NCBI GenBank assembly: GCA_015143295.1
Contig: CM026557.1
Coordinates: 35,101,965 to 35,165,964 of the forward strand
Origin: Tetracentron sinense
Taxonomy: Eukaryota > Streptophyta > Magnoliopsida > Trochodendrales > Trochodendraceae
DNA length: 64,000 bases
Direction of reading: 5' to 3'
Both the position numbers and the translations under genes were made by a program. Below are positions 19,584-30,913 of this stretch, piece after piece. The notes under the pieces are model-generated. The model did no database searches. It was not told the origin of the DNA and saw only the letters and a list, made by a program, of their open reading frames with translations. Numbering within the stretch: position 1 is the stretch's first letter; each line of letters starts with the position of its first letter.

Positions 19584-22500
19584 ACCATGTGGTACCTCGG
19601 TAAGTAGGGTATATGTTAGTCTCTACCCAATATATGGGGGTAGAGTTATTTTAAGTTATTGCATAATGTATGTGGTTGAATACACTCATGAATAAGAAAG
19701 CCAAGTGAGATAAACAAGAAAGAAAAGTACAAGTGAACACATAGAGGGATTAAATTGAAATTATGCTTCCACACTCTGATTTGTTTATATGCTTACATGT
19801 ATTGTTAAATTATGATTTATACTTTATATTAATGTTGTTATATTGTTAGTTAGGAATTTATATATACGTGAAGTAACTTGTTATTAAGCCAATAACTTTG
19901 TTGTCAGCAGGTTCTAGGTTCAATATTTGTGCCCTAGGACCTTGGGAAGAGAAAGAGTACGAAGAGGAAGAAAAAGATCCAGCAGGTAATTATCCCGAGG
20001 GTGAATGAAATCTGGATTGTTGGTCATTTTCTGGGAATTAAATTATCAGTATTTAGATTTGAATTTCAAGACATTGTAATAGATTAAGATTTATGGTTAA
20101 GTTGGATTGATAATTGGGAATCATGATAGATGATTCGAATTACTTATTATGTTCTAGTTTTAATTTGAGATAGTAGATTTGATCGTGATTAATTTAAGAG
20201 AAATTTTCAGGTTCATATTTTAGATTGCCTTAAATGCTTTATGACAGGATGTTATGACAGTTTAATGGTTAAGTCACATGCCAAGGTCTCACATTAACCT
20301 AGGTGGGATTTTGGGGTGCGACAATAGTCCTTGAGGTCTTCATTCCTCATCCAAATGGTTTTTAGATTTGAAGTGGCACTTTGGTCCGTAATTATTTTAG
20401 AAGATTCCGAAGGAGTGACCTCTTGCCCATTTTCCTTCATCCTGGGCCGATTCCTAGAATCTCTTTGGTTCGCCCTTTTCCCTCCTGCATAGTTAGTGTA
20501 TGTAGGAGTGATTGGACCATGACCACTCCTAGATAGGTGAGCAATCTTCATCACCTTCTCACTCAAGCTCCTAGACCTCTCTATAAGAATCTGAATTTGC
20601 CTTTGGAGATTACCTTGAACATTTTGCCTTTGGTTCATTGAACCTTGGTGCCTATTTCTCCTAAAGGCTGGACAATTTGGTCTTGTGTGACCCTTCACCC
20701 CACATTGGTGACAAGTGGGAACAAAATGAGAGGAATAATTCCTTTTAATGGGATACTGGGTTCTCTAAGGTGCTGGAGGTATTGGAACCCTACTAGTCTC
20801 AGAAGATATAAAAGTTTGATACAATGGAGGATGGACTGAGTTTCCATTAGCATGAAAGGCCGGCCTTTTGATTTCTAGGAGGATCTAGAATTTTGTCTTT
20901 AAGCTTCTCAACAACATGGTGGCCTCTCTGAGAGGAATGACTAATTCCTTCCCTGTTACCATAATTCTTTCCATGGTTGTTTAGCTCACAACAATCTCAG
21001 TTATCCCAAGGAATCTATTTTCCTGTTGAAGTTTGATAACTTTCTCAGTTAATTCAAAATTTTCTTTAGCCCTTTTCTGAAGTTCACTTTCAAGGCCAGT
21101 GAGCGTCTTGATTAGGCTAACTTTGTCAGCCAGAACTTTGTGAAATACTTTCTCAATGAATCTAATTTTTTCATTGAGAACTTCTTTGTATGACTCTATC
21201 TCAAAAATCAGGATTTTCAAATCCTCAATCTTTTGAAGAAACTTATCTCTATCATTCTCAATTAGATTGACCCCTTTGGTCAGAGAGACATTAGTTCATT
21301 TAAGTTTGAGACTCTCCTCATATAGCTCTTTGTATACTGTATGGAAATCATCTTCAGATTCAGAGTCATCATGACTCTCAACTTCTTCGTCATCAGAGTC
21401 CTTCTGACTCTCTTATTTTTCTTCTTCATTTTTAGATTTTAGACACTCAGTGTCTTGATCTTTATTATAGAAAGATGAGGGGATTCCTCAATTCCTTTAG
21501 AGCTGGGAGTGAAGACATTATGATTCCAATTTTACTTTTCAGAAGGAGAATTATCCAGACTCTCGGATTTAGAATTACTGTCAACCCATATGGCATTCAT
21601 TGCCTTACACTTAGATTTCAGTTTGTTAGGGTATTCAGGAGACAGATGTTCATATCCATGGCATTCATAGCATTAGATACTCCAGGGATCATTTTCAGCA
21701 CTTTTGGGATCTTTTCTTTCTTCCCAGTACTTAGGCCTAGATTTCTCAAAAGGTTTTCGGCCTATCTTAGGATTAAAGCTTTTATTTGTTTTCAAAAATT
21801 TATTAAATTTTCTAACAAATAAAGCAACATCTTCCAACCCAAATTTAGATCCATCATCTGAATCAACCAATGATTCCTTAACAGTTTCCAAGGCCATATT
21901 TTTCACTTTGGGTTTTTGGGAGGATTTAAGATTGAGTTCAAAGGTTTGGAGTGAACCGACCAACTCCTCAATCTTAAGAGCATCAATATTCTTGCTCTCC
22001 TCAATGGTCGTAACTTTGGCCTGAAATCTCTCAGGAAAGAGATTTTAAGACTTTTCTAACAATTTTAGATTCAGAAAGTCTCTCTCCTAAGTTAAAACAT
22101 GAATTAACAATGTCACTTAAATTTGCATAGAATTCACCAAAAGTTTCATTGTCTTCCATCCTAAGGTTTTCAAACCTAGTTGTAAGCATCTGGAGCTTAG
22201 AGATTTCCACAGTTATAGTCCCCTCATGGGTAATTTCTAATATCTCCCAAGCCTCTTTCGATGTGCCACACTTAGAGATTCTCTAAAATTCTTTGGGTGT
22301 GACAACATTGAATATGACATTGAGACCTTTGGTATTCTAACCAGTGGTCTCCATAGCCTCTTTACTCCATTCTTCAGAGCTTTTAACATCTGTCAGTTCC
22401 TCGACAATTTTGATCAGGTTTTTCCAACCCTTCTCAATGGTCAACCAAATTCACTCATCCATCGATTTTAGAAAGTCTCTTATTCGAGCTTTCCAAGCAT

Positions 22501-22617
22501 AATTATTTCCATCAAATAGGAGAGGATGAGCGATGAAACTACCCTATTTTATTGAAGACATATTTAGGGATATATGAACAAGATCACACTAAAGTAGTTA
22601 ACTTTATTAGTGAAATC

Positions 22618-22630
22618 GCTCTGATACCAA
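22618..22630 (-). promoter_or_regulatory. Primer-binding site of the outer element
   Basis: GCTCTGATACCAA on the plus strand, i.e. TTGGTATCAGAGC on the minus strand, is an exact initiator-methionine tRNA complement. It sits two bases from the LTR start at 22632. Confidence 0.85.
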
Positions 22631-22801
22631 TTGAAATTACCCCTTTATTCATCTATCAAGACCAAGAGGAGGGGTGAATAGGTTTTCCTAATCTACCAAT
22701 TTAATTTTAATAATTAAATTATGGAAAAGATAAACAAACCACAACACCAAGAGTTTTACATGGAAACCCTCTCTGGAAAAACCACGGGACCTAGTCGAGA
22801 A

Positions 22802-24058
22802 TGAAAAATCTGGTGAACCTCGAATCTAATGTTTGAATTGAGAACTCACAAACCCAAGGGGGTGGATAGGTCTCCCTATAAGTTTATCTACCCTTTTTAA
22901 GATTATGCAATCAAATTATTAATTAATGGATGATAAATAAAAGTGAGAAAATATAGAATATAATCAAACCACAACACAAAGGATTTTTATGTGGAAACCC
23001 TTTCGGTAAAAACCACGGGACCTAGTCCAGCAAAGAGATATCACTAAGAGTAAGAACAAACAAACACTTACAAGACTCGAACTGTATTTAACTAGACTCG
23101 ACACAATGATCCTCAGTACTTAGTCCTCTACGCCTTGATAAGTAATCACGAACCCACAAGTCTCGTAATCTATCGCAATAACTTGTGCTCATCCTAGATC
23201 TCCACAACAAACATGATCCTTCTTAGATCGATCTCATTCGCAAAGGCTTTGGATCACACCAGTCAAACTGTTCATAACAAGAACAGGTTGATGGTTGATT
23301 AATAACACACCCTAGTTGAATTTCAAACAATAAGAATAGCCAAGCAAACAAGAATGAAGTAATCAATGGCATGCAATCTCCAGGGTTGAAAAGAAGAGGA
23401 GAATGGGTTTGGGAAACCTTAATAATCCCTTAGAAATTCACTCTAAACTCTCTAATCTTCTTAAGTTCGAATGAGGAATCAAACCCAACTTATATAGAAG
23501 CAAAAAAAAAATTCTAATATAAGTAAAACATTGTTACATGTTGACCGTTCGAACAGTTGTCCCAGTATTCGAATGGTTGAGGCTATGGGTGCAAATTTAT
23601 TGAAACCGTTCAAGAATTGTTTGAATGGTTCCTTGATCATTCGAACGGTGGTCCCAAAGATTAGAATTTGGAAACCATTCCTTCACGAACGTTATAGATC
23701 TTTTCATTCCGGTCTATTTGATATATTATGGACCAAAATCTGATTTACGGTCAATGAGTTATGCCCCTTACACCGAACCTTGGTTTCTTTGACCCCTTTT
23801 AACCCCTCTCAAGGCTACGTATCTTGTCACCTAAGGTTCATATAATTATTCTAAGTCAATTTTCACCTAAGGTAACATGGTATCTAGGTCACTTACCATC
23901 CTATGAGTGAAATGAAGGCAATGATCGGAATGCCTTCAACTGATCTTCTTCGGTCTTCATCTTCACTTGTCTTGGATACTTGTAGACAGTGACTTAAGAC
24001 ACACTAGACTCTCTATTTTGACAACAGAAGAAGCCAACACTAAAACATGGACTTTACA
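22802..24058 (-). mobile_element. 3' LTR of the nested element
   Basis: 1,257 bp, starting TGAAAAATC and ending GGACTTTACA in plus-strand reading. It is followed by AT and the polypurine complement CTCCCCCTTT. It matches 27764-29014 along its whole length with scattered substitutions. Confidence 0.9.
23490..23649 (-). promoter_or_regulatory. ACCGTTCGAACGGT-type cluster and TATA box in 3' LTR
   Basis: The minus-strand TATA box (plus reading TTATATAG, 23490-23497) has, upstream on the minus strand, ACCGTTCGAACAGT (23544-23557), ATTCGAATGGT (~23567), AACCGTTCAAG with TTGAATGGTT (23604-23630) and ATTCGAACGGT (23639-23649). Confidence 0.65.
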
Positions 24059-24070
24059 ATCTCCCCCTTT
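24059..24070 (-). promoter_or_regulatory. Polypurine tract of the nested element
   Basis: Minus-strand AAAGGGGGAG directly precedes the 3' LTR. It would prime plus-strand DNA synthesis. Confidence 0.85.
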
Positions 24071-25778
24071 GGCAATTCAGTGGCAAAACCAAACTGAAGA
24101 ACATGACTTGACACAAACTCCCTCAAACACATAATTAGGTCTTTACATGACTTCAACACAATTATATGACACAAATTGAAATACAACCCAAATTGTGGAC
24201 ACTTGAAGCTCTTGTCATGTAAGGTCCTTCTGCTGCAATCCTACATATTTACATGCTAATAAAAATCACATGAAGCATGTATGGAATATGAAAATAAATA
24301 CACAGGTATTGTAAGGAATGTATTGAACTAGGGAATTAATACCCTAACATTCTCCCAATTTTTGGCACAATTGCCAAAGGTGGGCAGGAAGCCAATATCA
24401 CAAAAATATACCAATTTAAAGCATAAGTAATATCAAAGCAACCATAATACAATCAACCAACTGTAGACAATATGGAGACCATAGAGCGGGGAACAAAATA
24501 TATCAATATAAAGCAAAAACTCAGCCTCAACATTTCAACTTGATCTCCTCCCCCTAAGATCAAGGACACCACCAAAGGACCAGACACTTATGCTAGAAAG
24601 GCTCATGCCAACTAAAAAGGAAACACATAATAATAATACTAAAAAGGTATCATGTGTCACACAAACATGCATCAAAAGCATTCAAAGCAATAGTAATTTA
24701 AAATTACAAATCCAAAGAAGAACATGATTAGTTAGTCTGGCTGAATATACAAATCTAACTAAATCTCATGGAATAATAAAGCATAGCCAATTCATTTAGT
24801 CACATTTAATGAACAGTTCAAAAGTGAAGCTTTGTGTGTAGTGGTGGTCTGACTAGATACTAAATCAAGGTTTTTTTTTCCTTTCCAAGGATATGACATT
24901 AACCACTAAGGGGACTTCTCAAGACTCAAATCTAAGAAGTCAAACCTAGTTAGATCTAGATATGCTGATTTGTTTTTTACATTTTAGTGCTCCTTTAACC
25001 ATTTTTATTTGACTCAATATTTTTCTTTTACTTTTGGTCAAATACCTCCAAACTTTGAAAGATTTCTTTTGATGTTCTTTATCTGAACATATCTTTTCAT
25101 GCAATGTTGACTTTCATACTATCCGGGTAGGTAGCTCTTCTCTATTGGCAGTAGGGGCTTTCACACTAGCAACCTAGATAGATACCTACTGTCTGCATAG
25201 GTAGCCATTACATACTGTTTGCCCCTAATAGTAACTTTCACACTATCCCAGTAGGTATCTCTTTTCATTGTAACAATTTTTGCTCATGGAGGTTACACAA
25301 AATAGGGATGACTAAAAATATGGTCATTTTAGATTGGTCATACTAGGTCACACTTTTGGGATAGGACTTACACCTATAGATTGAGAATTAGACCTCTCAA
25401 CAGAATCAGTCAGAGTGCATGTGAAATAGCAAAGCTTACACACATGAATAAGTCTAACCGTGCAAGATAAAACTAGTCTAATTTCAGCCTAACCAAGAGA
25501 CTATGTAGGTAATATATCCTCAATCAGCAACAAACTCATTTTCAACCTTGGACAAGTATAGAAATAAAGATTAAACAAGGAATGCAGATCATGCAAGTTA
25601 AACAAGGGCAATATGACAAAAATATTTTTGGATTTTATAGTTTTTCAATGTTTTTGAATTTTTCAAAATAAATAAAACAAAAAAACCAAAGCAAATAACA
25701 ACTAGTAAAAAAAAACTACTAGTATACACAAACAACATAGTACTAGGACAAAATATAACAAACAAAACACATCCTACG
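24071..25778 (-). mobile_element. Non-coding 3' region of the nested element
   Basis: No frame longer than chance. Contains CCAAAGGTGGGCAGG-type words and the conserved GGCTTTCACACTAGCAACC block (~25160) shared with the outer element at ~17310. The accessory frame seen in the outer element at 15926-16399 was not found here. Confidence 0.6.
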
Positions 25779-27702
25779 CTATGACAGGCACAGGCTAAGT
25801 GAAGCCTTCTGGTCTTCCTTTTTTACCCAAACAGATTTATTGACCCTTTGATCATTAACCATTTCAGATGAAGATTCAAACAAGACCTTTTGCCTCTTTC
25901 TCCTGTTCCTCCTTTTCCAGGATTGAGTCCTAACATTACGGCGGGCATTATGGTTCTCCCTATTACCTCCTTTATTTTTAGTATAAGGAGTATCATGATC
26001 ATGCCACTGTCTAGAGTTATTATAAATATTCAATATATCATCATTTAACTTCCTAGACATATCCACTAGAATATCAACTCTCATTTGAAGATTCCCATTA
26101 AAATTATTTTAGTTCTCAAAATAGTGATTGGACATTCTTCGAAGTTTAGGACATCGAGACTTAGTATGACCCTTCACTCCACATTTATGACATGTATGAA
26201 AGAATTTCTGAGTAGAAGGGTCCTTCCTATTCTTAGGAGGGTATCTTTTAACATCAGGTTCAGTGTTTGAGATGGATAGAGTTCCCTTCTCATCTCCACA
26301 CCTCTGATCTTGCTCAAGATCAACCAACTTGATTTCAAGACTTTTCTTTTGATCAAGGCAAACATGCAAATCAAATTCAAGAAGTCGAGTCTTGACAAGG
26401 AGGGAAGTCTTCTCTTCCTCAAGTTGCGACACATGAGTTTTTAAGCCAGAAATCACTTGGTCTAAGGCATCTCCTTTAATTTCAATAGATTTGACATTTT
26501 TGGTCATAAAAAATTGAACCTTTCATAGCTTTAGGCATTCCTGAAAAAACTCATCATAGGCTGCCTCGAGGTCTCCCTCAGAATCTAAGTCATTCTAACT
26601 CTCTTTATCATCCTCACCATCACTATGGTGTTCGTTACTTACAGCATTTGAAGAAGATTCTTCAACCCCAGATAAGGATGCAGTGAAGGCTATATAACCC
26701 CTAGTCTCCTCACAAGAAGAGCTATCCGATTTCTCAGTTTCGGATTCACTGTTATCCCTTGCTTTGCTTTTAAATCTTTTCTTATTAGAGTACTCAGCGG
26801 TAATATGGTCGTAGCCTTGGCTTTCATAGCATTGAACACTTTGAGATTTCCTATCTGTACTTTTAAGATGTTTCTTATTTTCAAAGTACTTAGACATAGG
26901 CTTCTCAAAAGATTTTTGTCATTTCAGATTAAATCTCTTATTAAATTTCAGAAATTTTTTGAATTTCTTTTTAAATAAAGCCAACTCTTCATCATCATCC
27001 TTAGAGTCACTATCTGAACTATCTATGGATTCCTTGACAGATTTCAAGGTAATAGATTTTGGTTTCTTAGATGGGTCTCATAGGTTTGGAGAGAACCAAC
27101 CAACTCCTCGATTTTGAGAGCATCAATATGTTTGCTCTCTTCGATGGTGGTAACCTTTGAACAAAATCTCTTAGTAGAGATCTCAAAATTTTTCTAACAA
27201 TTTTGTACTTAGGAATTTTTTCCCCTAGATTAAAACTAGAATTGACAATGTCACTCAGATTAGCATAAAAACAGTTAAAAGTTTCATTATCATCCATTAT
27301 CAAATTTTTAAACTTAGAGGAAAGCATTTGAAGTTTGGAGATCTTGACTGTTGTATTCCCTTCATGGGTAAGTTTAAGAATGTCCAATGCCTCATTCGAA
27401 GTGTCACATTTAGAAATACTCCGAAATTCTTCAGGTGTGACAGCAGTGAAGATTCCATTGAGACATTTATTATTCCATCTACAACTTTCAAGATCTACAT
27501 TGATCCATTCCGAAGAAGGTTTAAGGATGATATGGTCATCTATGGTCTTTGTTGGATGAGTTCAACCTTGTTCAACAGAGATCCATACGCATTCATCCAA
27601 AGATTTTAGAAATGCTCTCATACGAGCGTTCCAATAGCCATAAGTATTCCCATCAAATAATGGTACACAAGAGATGGATCCTCCTTCTTTAATGGAATTC
27701 AT
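25779..27702 (-). pseudogene. SIRE-type gag of the nested element, nearly complete
   Basis: ATG at 27702 gives MNSIKEGG, then VPLFDGNTYGYWNARMRAFL. The UBN2 gag core runs WINVDLESCRWNNKCLNGIF, EALDILKLTHEGN, SKLQMLSSKFKNLIMDDNET, FYANLSDIVNSSFNLGE and YKIVRKILRSL (to ~27180). Next are RKFKK-like linkers and a first, damaged zinc knuckle CYESQGYDHITAEY (~26830; two ligands lost). An E/D/S-rich segment and a coiled coil follow (26500-26290). A perfect second knuckle is CHKCGVKGHTKSRCP (~26195-26150). The end is NKSVWVKKEDQK and a stop at 25779, where autonomous SIRE polyproteins continue into protease. A few stops and shifts break it. Confidence 0.82.
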
Positions 27703-27749
27703 ATTCACCGACAATAAGAATGAGATCGTACTAATAATTTAGTGAACCT

Positions 27750-27762
27750 GCTCTGATACCAA
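27750..27762 (-). promoter_or_regulatory. Primer-binding site of the nested element
   Basis: Plus-strand GCTCTGATACCAA is the exact complement-type primer site for initiator-methionine tRNA, adjacent to the LTR at 27764. Confidence 0.85.
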
Positions 27763-27763
27763 T

Positions 27764-29014
27764 TAAAAAATCCAGTGAACCTCAAATCTTATGTTTGTGT
27801 TGAGAAATCACAAACCCAAAGGGGCGGCTAGGTCTCCCCACAAGTATATCTACCATTTTTAAGATTATAAAATCAAATTATTAATTAAGTGATGATAAAT
27901 AAAAGTGAGAAACTATAGAAGACAATCAAACCACAACACAAAAGATTTTTACGTGGAAACCCTTTTGGTAAAAACCACGAGAACTAGTCCAGCAAAGAGC
28001 TATCACTAAGAGTAAGAACAAACAAATACTTACAAGATCCGAACTGCACTCAATCGGACTCGACACAATGATCCTCAATACTCAGTCCTCCATGCCTCGA
28101 TAAGCAATCACAAACCCACAAGTCTTGTAATCTATCGCAATAGCTTGTGCTCCTCCTAGATCTCCACAACAACCATGATCCTCCTTGGATCGATCTCCTT
28201 CGTAAAGGCTCCAGATCACATCAGCCAATTGTTCATAATAAGAACGGATTGATGGTTGATTAATAATACACCCTAGTTGAATTCCAAACAACAAGAATAC
28301 CCAAGCAAGCAAGAATGAAGCAATCAATGACTTTCAATCTCTAGGGTTGAAGAGGAGAGGAGAATGGGTTTGGAAAACCCCAATGATCCCTTAGAAATTC
28401 TCTCTAAACTCTCTAATCTTCTTAGGTTCGAATGGGGAATCAAACCTAAATTATATAGAAGCAAAAATGGAATTCTAATATGAGTAAAACACTATTTATG
28501 AGCTGACCATTCGAATGGTTATGGCACCGTTCGAACGGTTGAGGCTACGGGTGCAGATTTACTGAAACCGTTCAGGAACTGTTTGAATGGTTCCTTGATT
28601 GTTCAAACGGTGATCCCAAAACTCAGAATTTGCAAAAATTTCCTTTATGAAAGTTATAGATCTTTTCGTTCCGATCGATTTGATATATTATGGACCAAAA
28701 TTTGAGTTACAGTCAATGAGACCGTACACCGAACCTTGGTTTCTTTGACCCTTTTTAACACCTCTCAAGGCTACGTATTAAGTCACCAAAGGTTCATATA
28801 ATTATTCTAAGTCAATTTCCACCTAAGGTAACATGGTATCTAGGTGACTTATCATCATATGAGTGAAATGAAGGCTATGATCGGAATGTGTTCAGTTGAT
28901 CTTCTTCGGTCTTTATCTTTACTTGTCTTGGATGCTTGTAGGCAGTGACACAAGACACACTAGACTCACTATTTTGATAACGAAATAAGCCAACACTAAA
29001 ACATGAAGTTTAGA
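27764..29014 (-). mobile_element. 5' LTR of the nested element
   Basis: 1,251 bp. The terminal dinucleotides have decayed: it begins TA instead of TG and ends GA instead of CA in plus reading. The U5 part contains TTTTACGTGGAAACCC-like words also seen at 22980 and 56840. Confidence 0.88.
28451..28603 (-). promoter_or_regulatory. ACCGTTCGAACGGT cluster and TATA box in 5' LTR
   Basis: TATA (plus reading TTATATAG, 28451-28458), then ACCATTCGAATGGT (28506-28519), the perfect 14-mer ACCGTTCGAACGGT (28526-28539), and GAAACCGTTCAGG / GTTTGAATGGTT further on. Confidence 0.7.
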
Positions 29015-29556
29015 GAGATGAAAGAAATTTAATTAAGAACAAAAACAACAAATACTTACAGACTCGGACTTTGTACGCAATCGGACTCGACACAACGATC
29101 CTCAGTAACCAATCTTCACCACCCTAATAAGCAAACATCCGCTCGTAAGCAACATGATCAACCAACAACAAATTTTTCTCCTCTCATAACTCAGCAACCA
29201 CGATATGTCAATCGATCTCTACAAAAGACGGCTCTGGATTACTTCTACCACAATAACCACGATCCGCTACAGGGACTGATCTCATTTTTCAAAGTTTTGA
29301 CATATGTTAACCAAGTTTATACTCATAGGGAGTTTGAGGGCAATTCAGTTTAAACAACTCCTAGAGTGATCTCATTAACGATGAGAATCAATAATGCAAG
29401 TCGAATGATATTTCGATGGAAACTTGCAACTCTAGTCTAGAACATGAGAGAGATCTCAAAGGAATAAATCATCCACAATAAGGAAACCCTAGAAGTGATT
29501 TGGGAGCCTCTCTACTTAGTCTCAAAAACCCTATTTCGTAATAGGGAACAAAACAA

Positions 29557-29726
29557 TATATAGGCAAACCAAAGTGGGGAAAAAGGAAGTTTCTAAAACC
29601 AAAAATCCGCACAGGTCGTTCGAACGCCCAAGGGGGTCATTCGAACGCCCTTAAGGAAAAAGTATAACTCAAGTCTCTGGATCTTTTTTCCCATACATTT
29701 TTTGCTTGGTTGTTCGAATGCCTTAT
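29557..29726 (-). promoter_or_regulatory. CGTTCGAACG cluster and TATA box in outer 5' LTR
   Basis: TATATAGG at 29557-29564 (minus-strand TATA). CGTTCGAACG is at 29617-29626, CATTCGAACG at 29638-29647 and TTGTTCGAATGCC near 29708. The flanking bases GGxGTTCGAACGCCC match the internal palindrome at 16612. Confidence 0.65.
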
Positions 29727-30043
29727 CTGTGTTCAAACCACCAACATGGTTTTTGCCTAAAAACGGGTTTTTAACAACCTTGGTTTGTTTCTAAACTCCT
29801 AGGGTATATTAGACATTGTCTAGGTCAATTCTTCGTAGGGTAGATGTATTCTAAGTCACTTACCATTCCTAGGCACGTTTTCGGCACATGATAAACAACT
29901 TTGTTTTCGTCTTTATATGACTTTTAGCGCTTGAACTTTCTTGGATTGAGATACCCTTAACGATGGTTTGTCCTATGGAATTAGCCAATCCAAGACTGGT
30001 CTTTACAATCATTTTAATATTTGTTGTCATTATCTCATTTTAG

Positions 30044-30826
30044 GTTATCGGTCGATGTAACAGGGAAAATAGATCGTAGCTACAGATGTCCCATATGGTA
30101 GGGACGAGGAGTTATGCCCAATATAGGGCAGATAAGGTATACCTAATTAAGTATTAATTGTGATATATTAATGATTGTTCCTTTTTTATTTCGTATTTAT
30201 TTATAATGCATTCTAACATTAAACATAATTTATTTCTTCACGAGAATAGCAAGCAAGGAATCCAGATGGACGGGAGCCCGATCGGATGGAGATGTTTAGG
30301 ATCACACACACACGGCAAGATGGGACATTTATTGATCGAGCATCCGAGGAACTTTGGGTATGTTTACGCATCTCGATTAAATAAATCTTAAGAAATTTCA
30401 TATTTGTCATTTTCTTACTTCGCAATCACTGACATTTTTTGTATGCACACATAGATGGATCAGCTGGTCAGTCAGCATCCTGAGGGTACTGCTAGTAGCA
30501 TTGCCCAGAACGAGGTTTTCACCCAGGTTATGGGTCCGGACATGCATGGGTGGGTCCGTACTTATGAACTGGGTGTTACCCCCACACAGTTCCGCGCTCC
30601 AGATGATGACCACTAGAGGAGGAGGGAAAAGGAATTAGTTGAGTTGAACCAATCGCTGGTGGCTAATCAAGAGGAAATGCAGGCTCAACTGAGTTCTATC
30701 AACTCCTAGCTGAAGGCGTTTGAGGACTGGATGTCCCATATGAACACCTCGCATTTTCCCTCATATCCAAAATCGACAACTATTCCAGATTCGAACTCTA
30801 CACAGTCTCCTGATGATCTCCTTTGA
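30044..30826 (+). pseudogene. CACTA transposon accessory protein (Transposase_24-like), three exons
   Basis: Three exon-like blocks with matching splice signals. Exon 1 (30044-30136) includes RCNRENRS, a stop, and MSHMVGTRSYAQYRADK, then AAG|GTATACC. Exon 2 (30250-30357) reads QARNPDGREPDRMEMF, HTRQDGTFIDRASEELW. Exon 3 (30455-30826) reads MDQLVSQHPEG, IAQNEVFTQVMGPD, HGWVRTYELGVTPTQFRAP, a stop, then a coiled-coil-like tail. These are hallmarks of the second protein of plant CACTA (En/Spm) elements, thought to bind subterminal repeats. The upstream transposase gene is missing, removed or displaced where the SIRE-type LTR ends at 30007. Stops at ~30075 and ~30614 make it a pseudogene. Confidence 0.82.
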
Positions 30827-30913
30827 TCCTCTTAGCTCAATGGATGTTGATTTGCATTTGCAACATACTTTTTCTTCATTATACATTATGTTTATTACCT
30901 TGGATCTTACGAT

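Larger units (their letters stand above)
18118..20323 (+). mobile_element. Chromovirus-type solo LTR with perfect target duplication
   Basis: Starts TGTAGAACCCC and ends GGATTTTGGGGTGCGACA. It is flanked by ATAGT at 18113-18117 and 20324-20328. Length is 2,206 bp. It has a 23-base G run (18325-18347), a CCGATCGATCGG cluster, a TATA box at 18531, a 4x29-bp array, and near the 3' end the conserved block F-N-I-C-A-L-G-P-W-E-E-K-E-Y-E-E-E, which runs to a stop. It inserted within the last codons of the outer element's gag. No internal sequence remains, so it is a recombination product. Confidence 0.92.
18086..22561 (-). pseudogene. SIRE-type gag of the outer element, interrupted
   Basis: Start ATG at 22561 (MSSIK, then a stop). 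The conserved opening is FIAHPLLFDGNNYAWKARI, followed by decayed UBN2-type gag core to ~22020. A linker reads MVGSLQTFELNLKSSQKPK and LFVRKFNKFLKTN (21963-21700). Then come a coiled-coil region rich in E, K and L (21220-20981), a zinc knuckle CHQCGVKGHTRPNCP (~20715-20670) and a basic Q/N/R-rich tail. An inserted solo LTR (18118-20323) cuts it after NLKTIWMRNEDLKDY. Rejoining the frame reaches a stop at 18086-18088. Gag forms the particle that packages RNA. Several stops and frame changes are present. Confidence 0.75.
22802..29014 (-). mobile_element. Nested gag-only SIRE-family element, complete (TR-GAG-like)
   Basis: A 6.2-kb element with two LTRs (22802-24058 and 27764-29014), primer site (27750-27762), polypurine tract (24059-24070) and a single gag gene (25779-27702). 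Flanks GAGAA (22797-22801) and GAGAT (29015-29019) fit a 5-bp target duplication with one later change. The internal region is only 3.7 kb. No protease, integrase, reverse transcriptase or RNase H motif is present. It inserted into the 5' LTR of a relative in the same orientation. The LTRs have visibly diverged, so it is not recent. Confidence 0.9.
15531..30007 (-). mobile_element. Outer gag-only SIRE-family element (TR-GAG-like)
   Basis: A minus-strand element with partial 3' LTR (15531-15925), accessory-frame remnant, non-coding region, gag (ending at 18086) and primer site (22618-22630). Its 5' LTR is split into 22632-22801 and 29015-30007. It is interrupted by a chromovirus solo LTR (18118-20323) and a second element of its own family (22802-29014). 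Excluding these it is ~6.0 kb. Protease, integrase and reverse transcriptase are absent. Gag stops where the protease should begin, as in the nested copy. It would have depended on an autonomous relative for movement. Confidence 0.8.
22632..30007 (-). mobile_element. 5' LTR of the outer element, split by the nested element
   Basis: The LTR starts TGAAATTACCCC (22632) after the primer site. It runs to 22801, is interrupted by the nested element, and resumes at 29015, ending GGTCTTTACA at 30007. The combined length is ~1.16 kb. The second part includes the TATA box (minus strand, 29557-29564) and a CGTTCGAACG cluster (29617-29726). Its end abuts an intron of a CACTA gene, so the outer element inserted into that transposon. 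Confidence 0.78.

Noticed and set aside
20294-20698. 134-codon minus-strand frame as a single protein
   Set aside because: Only the part above 20328 is gag; the last codons run into an inserted solo LTR.
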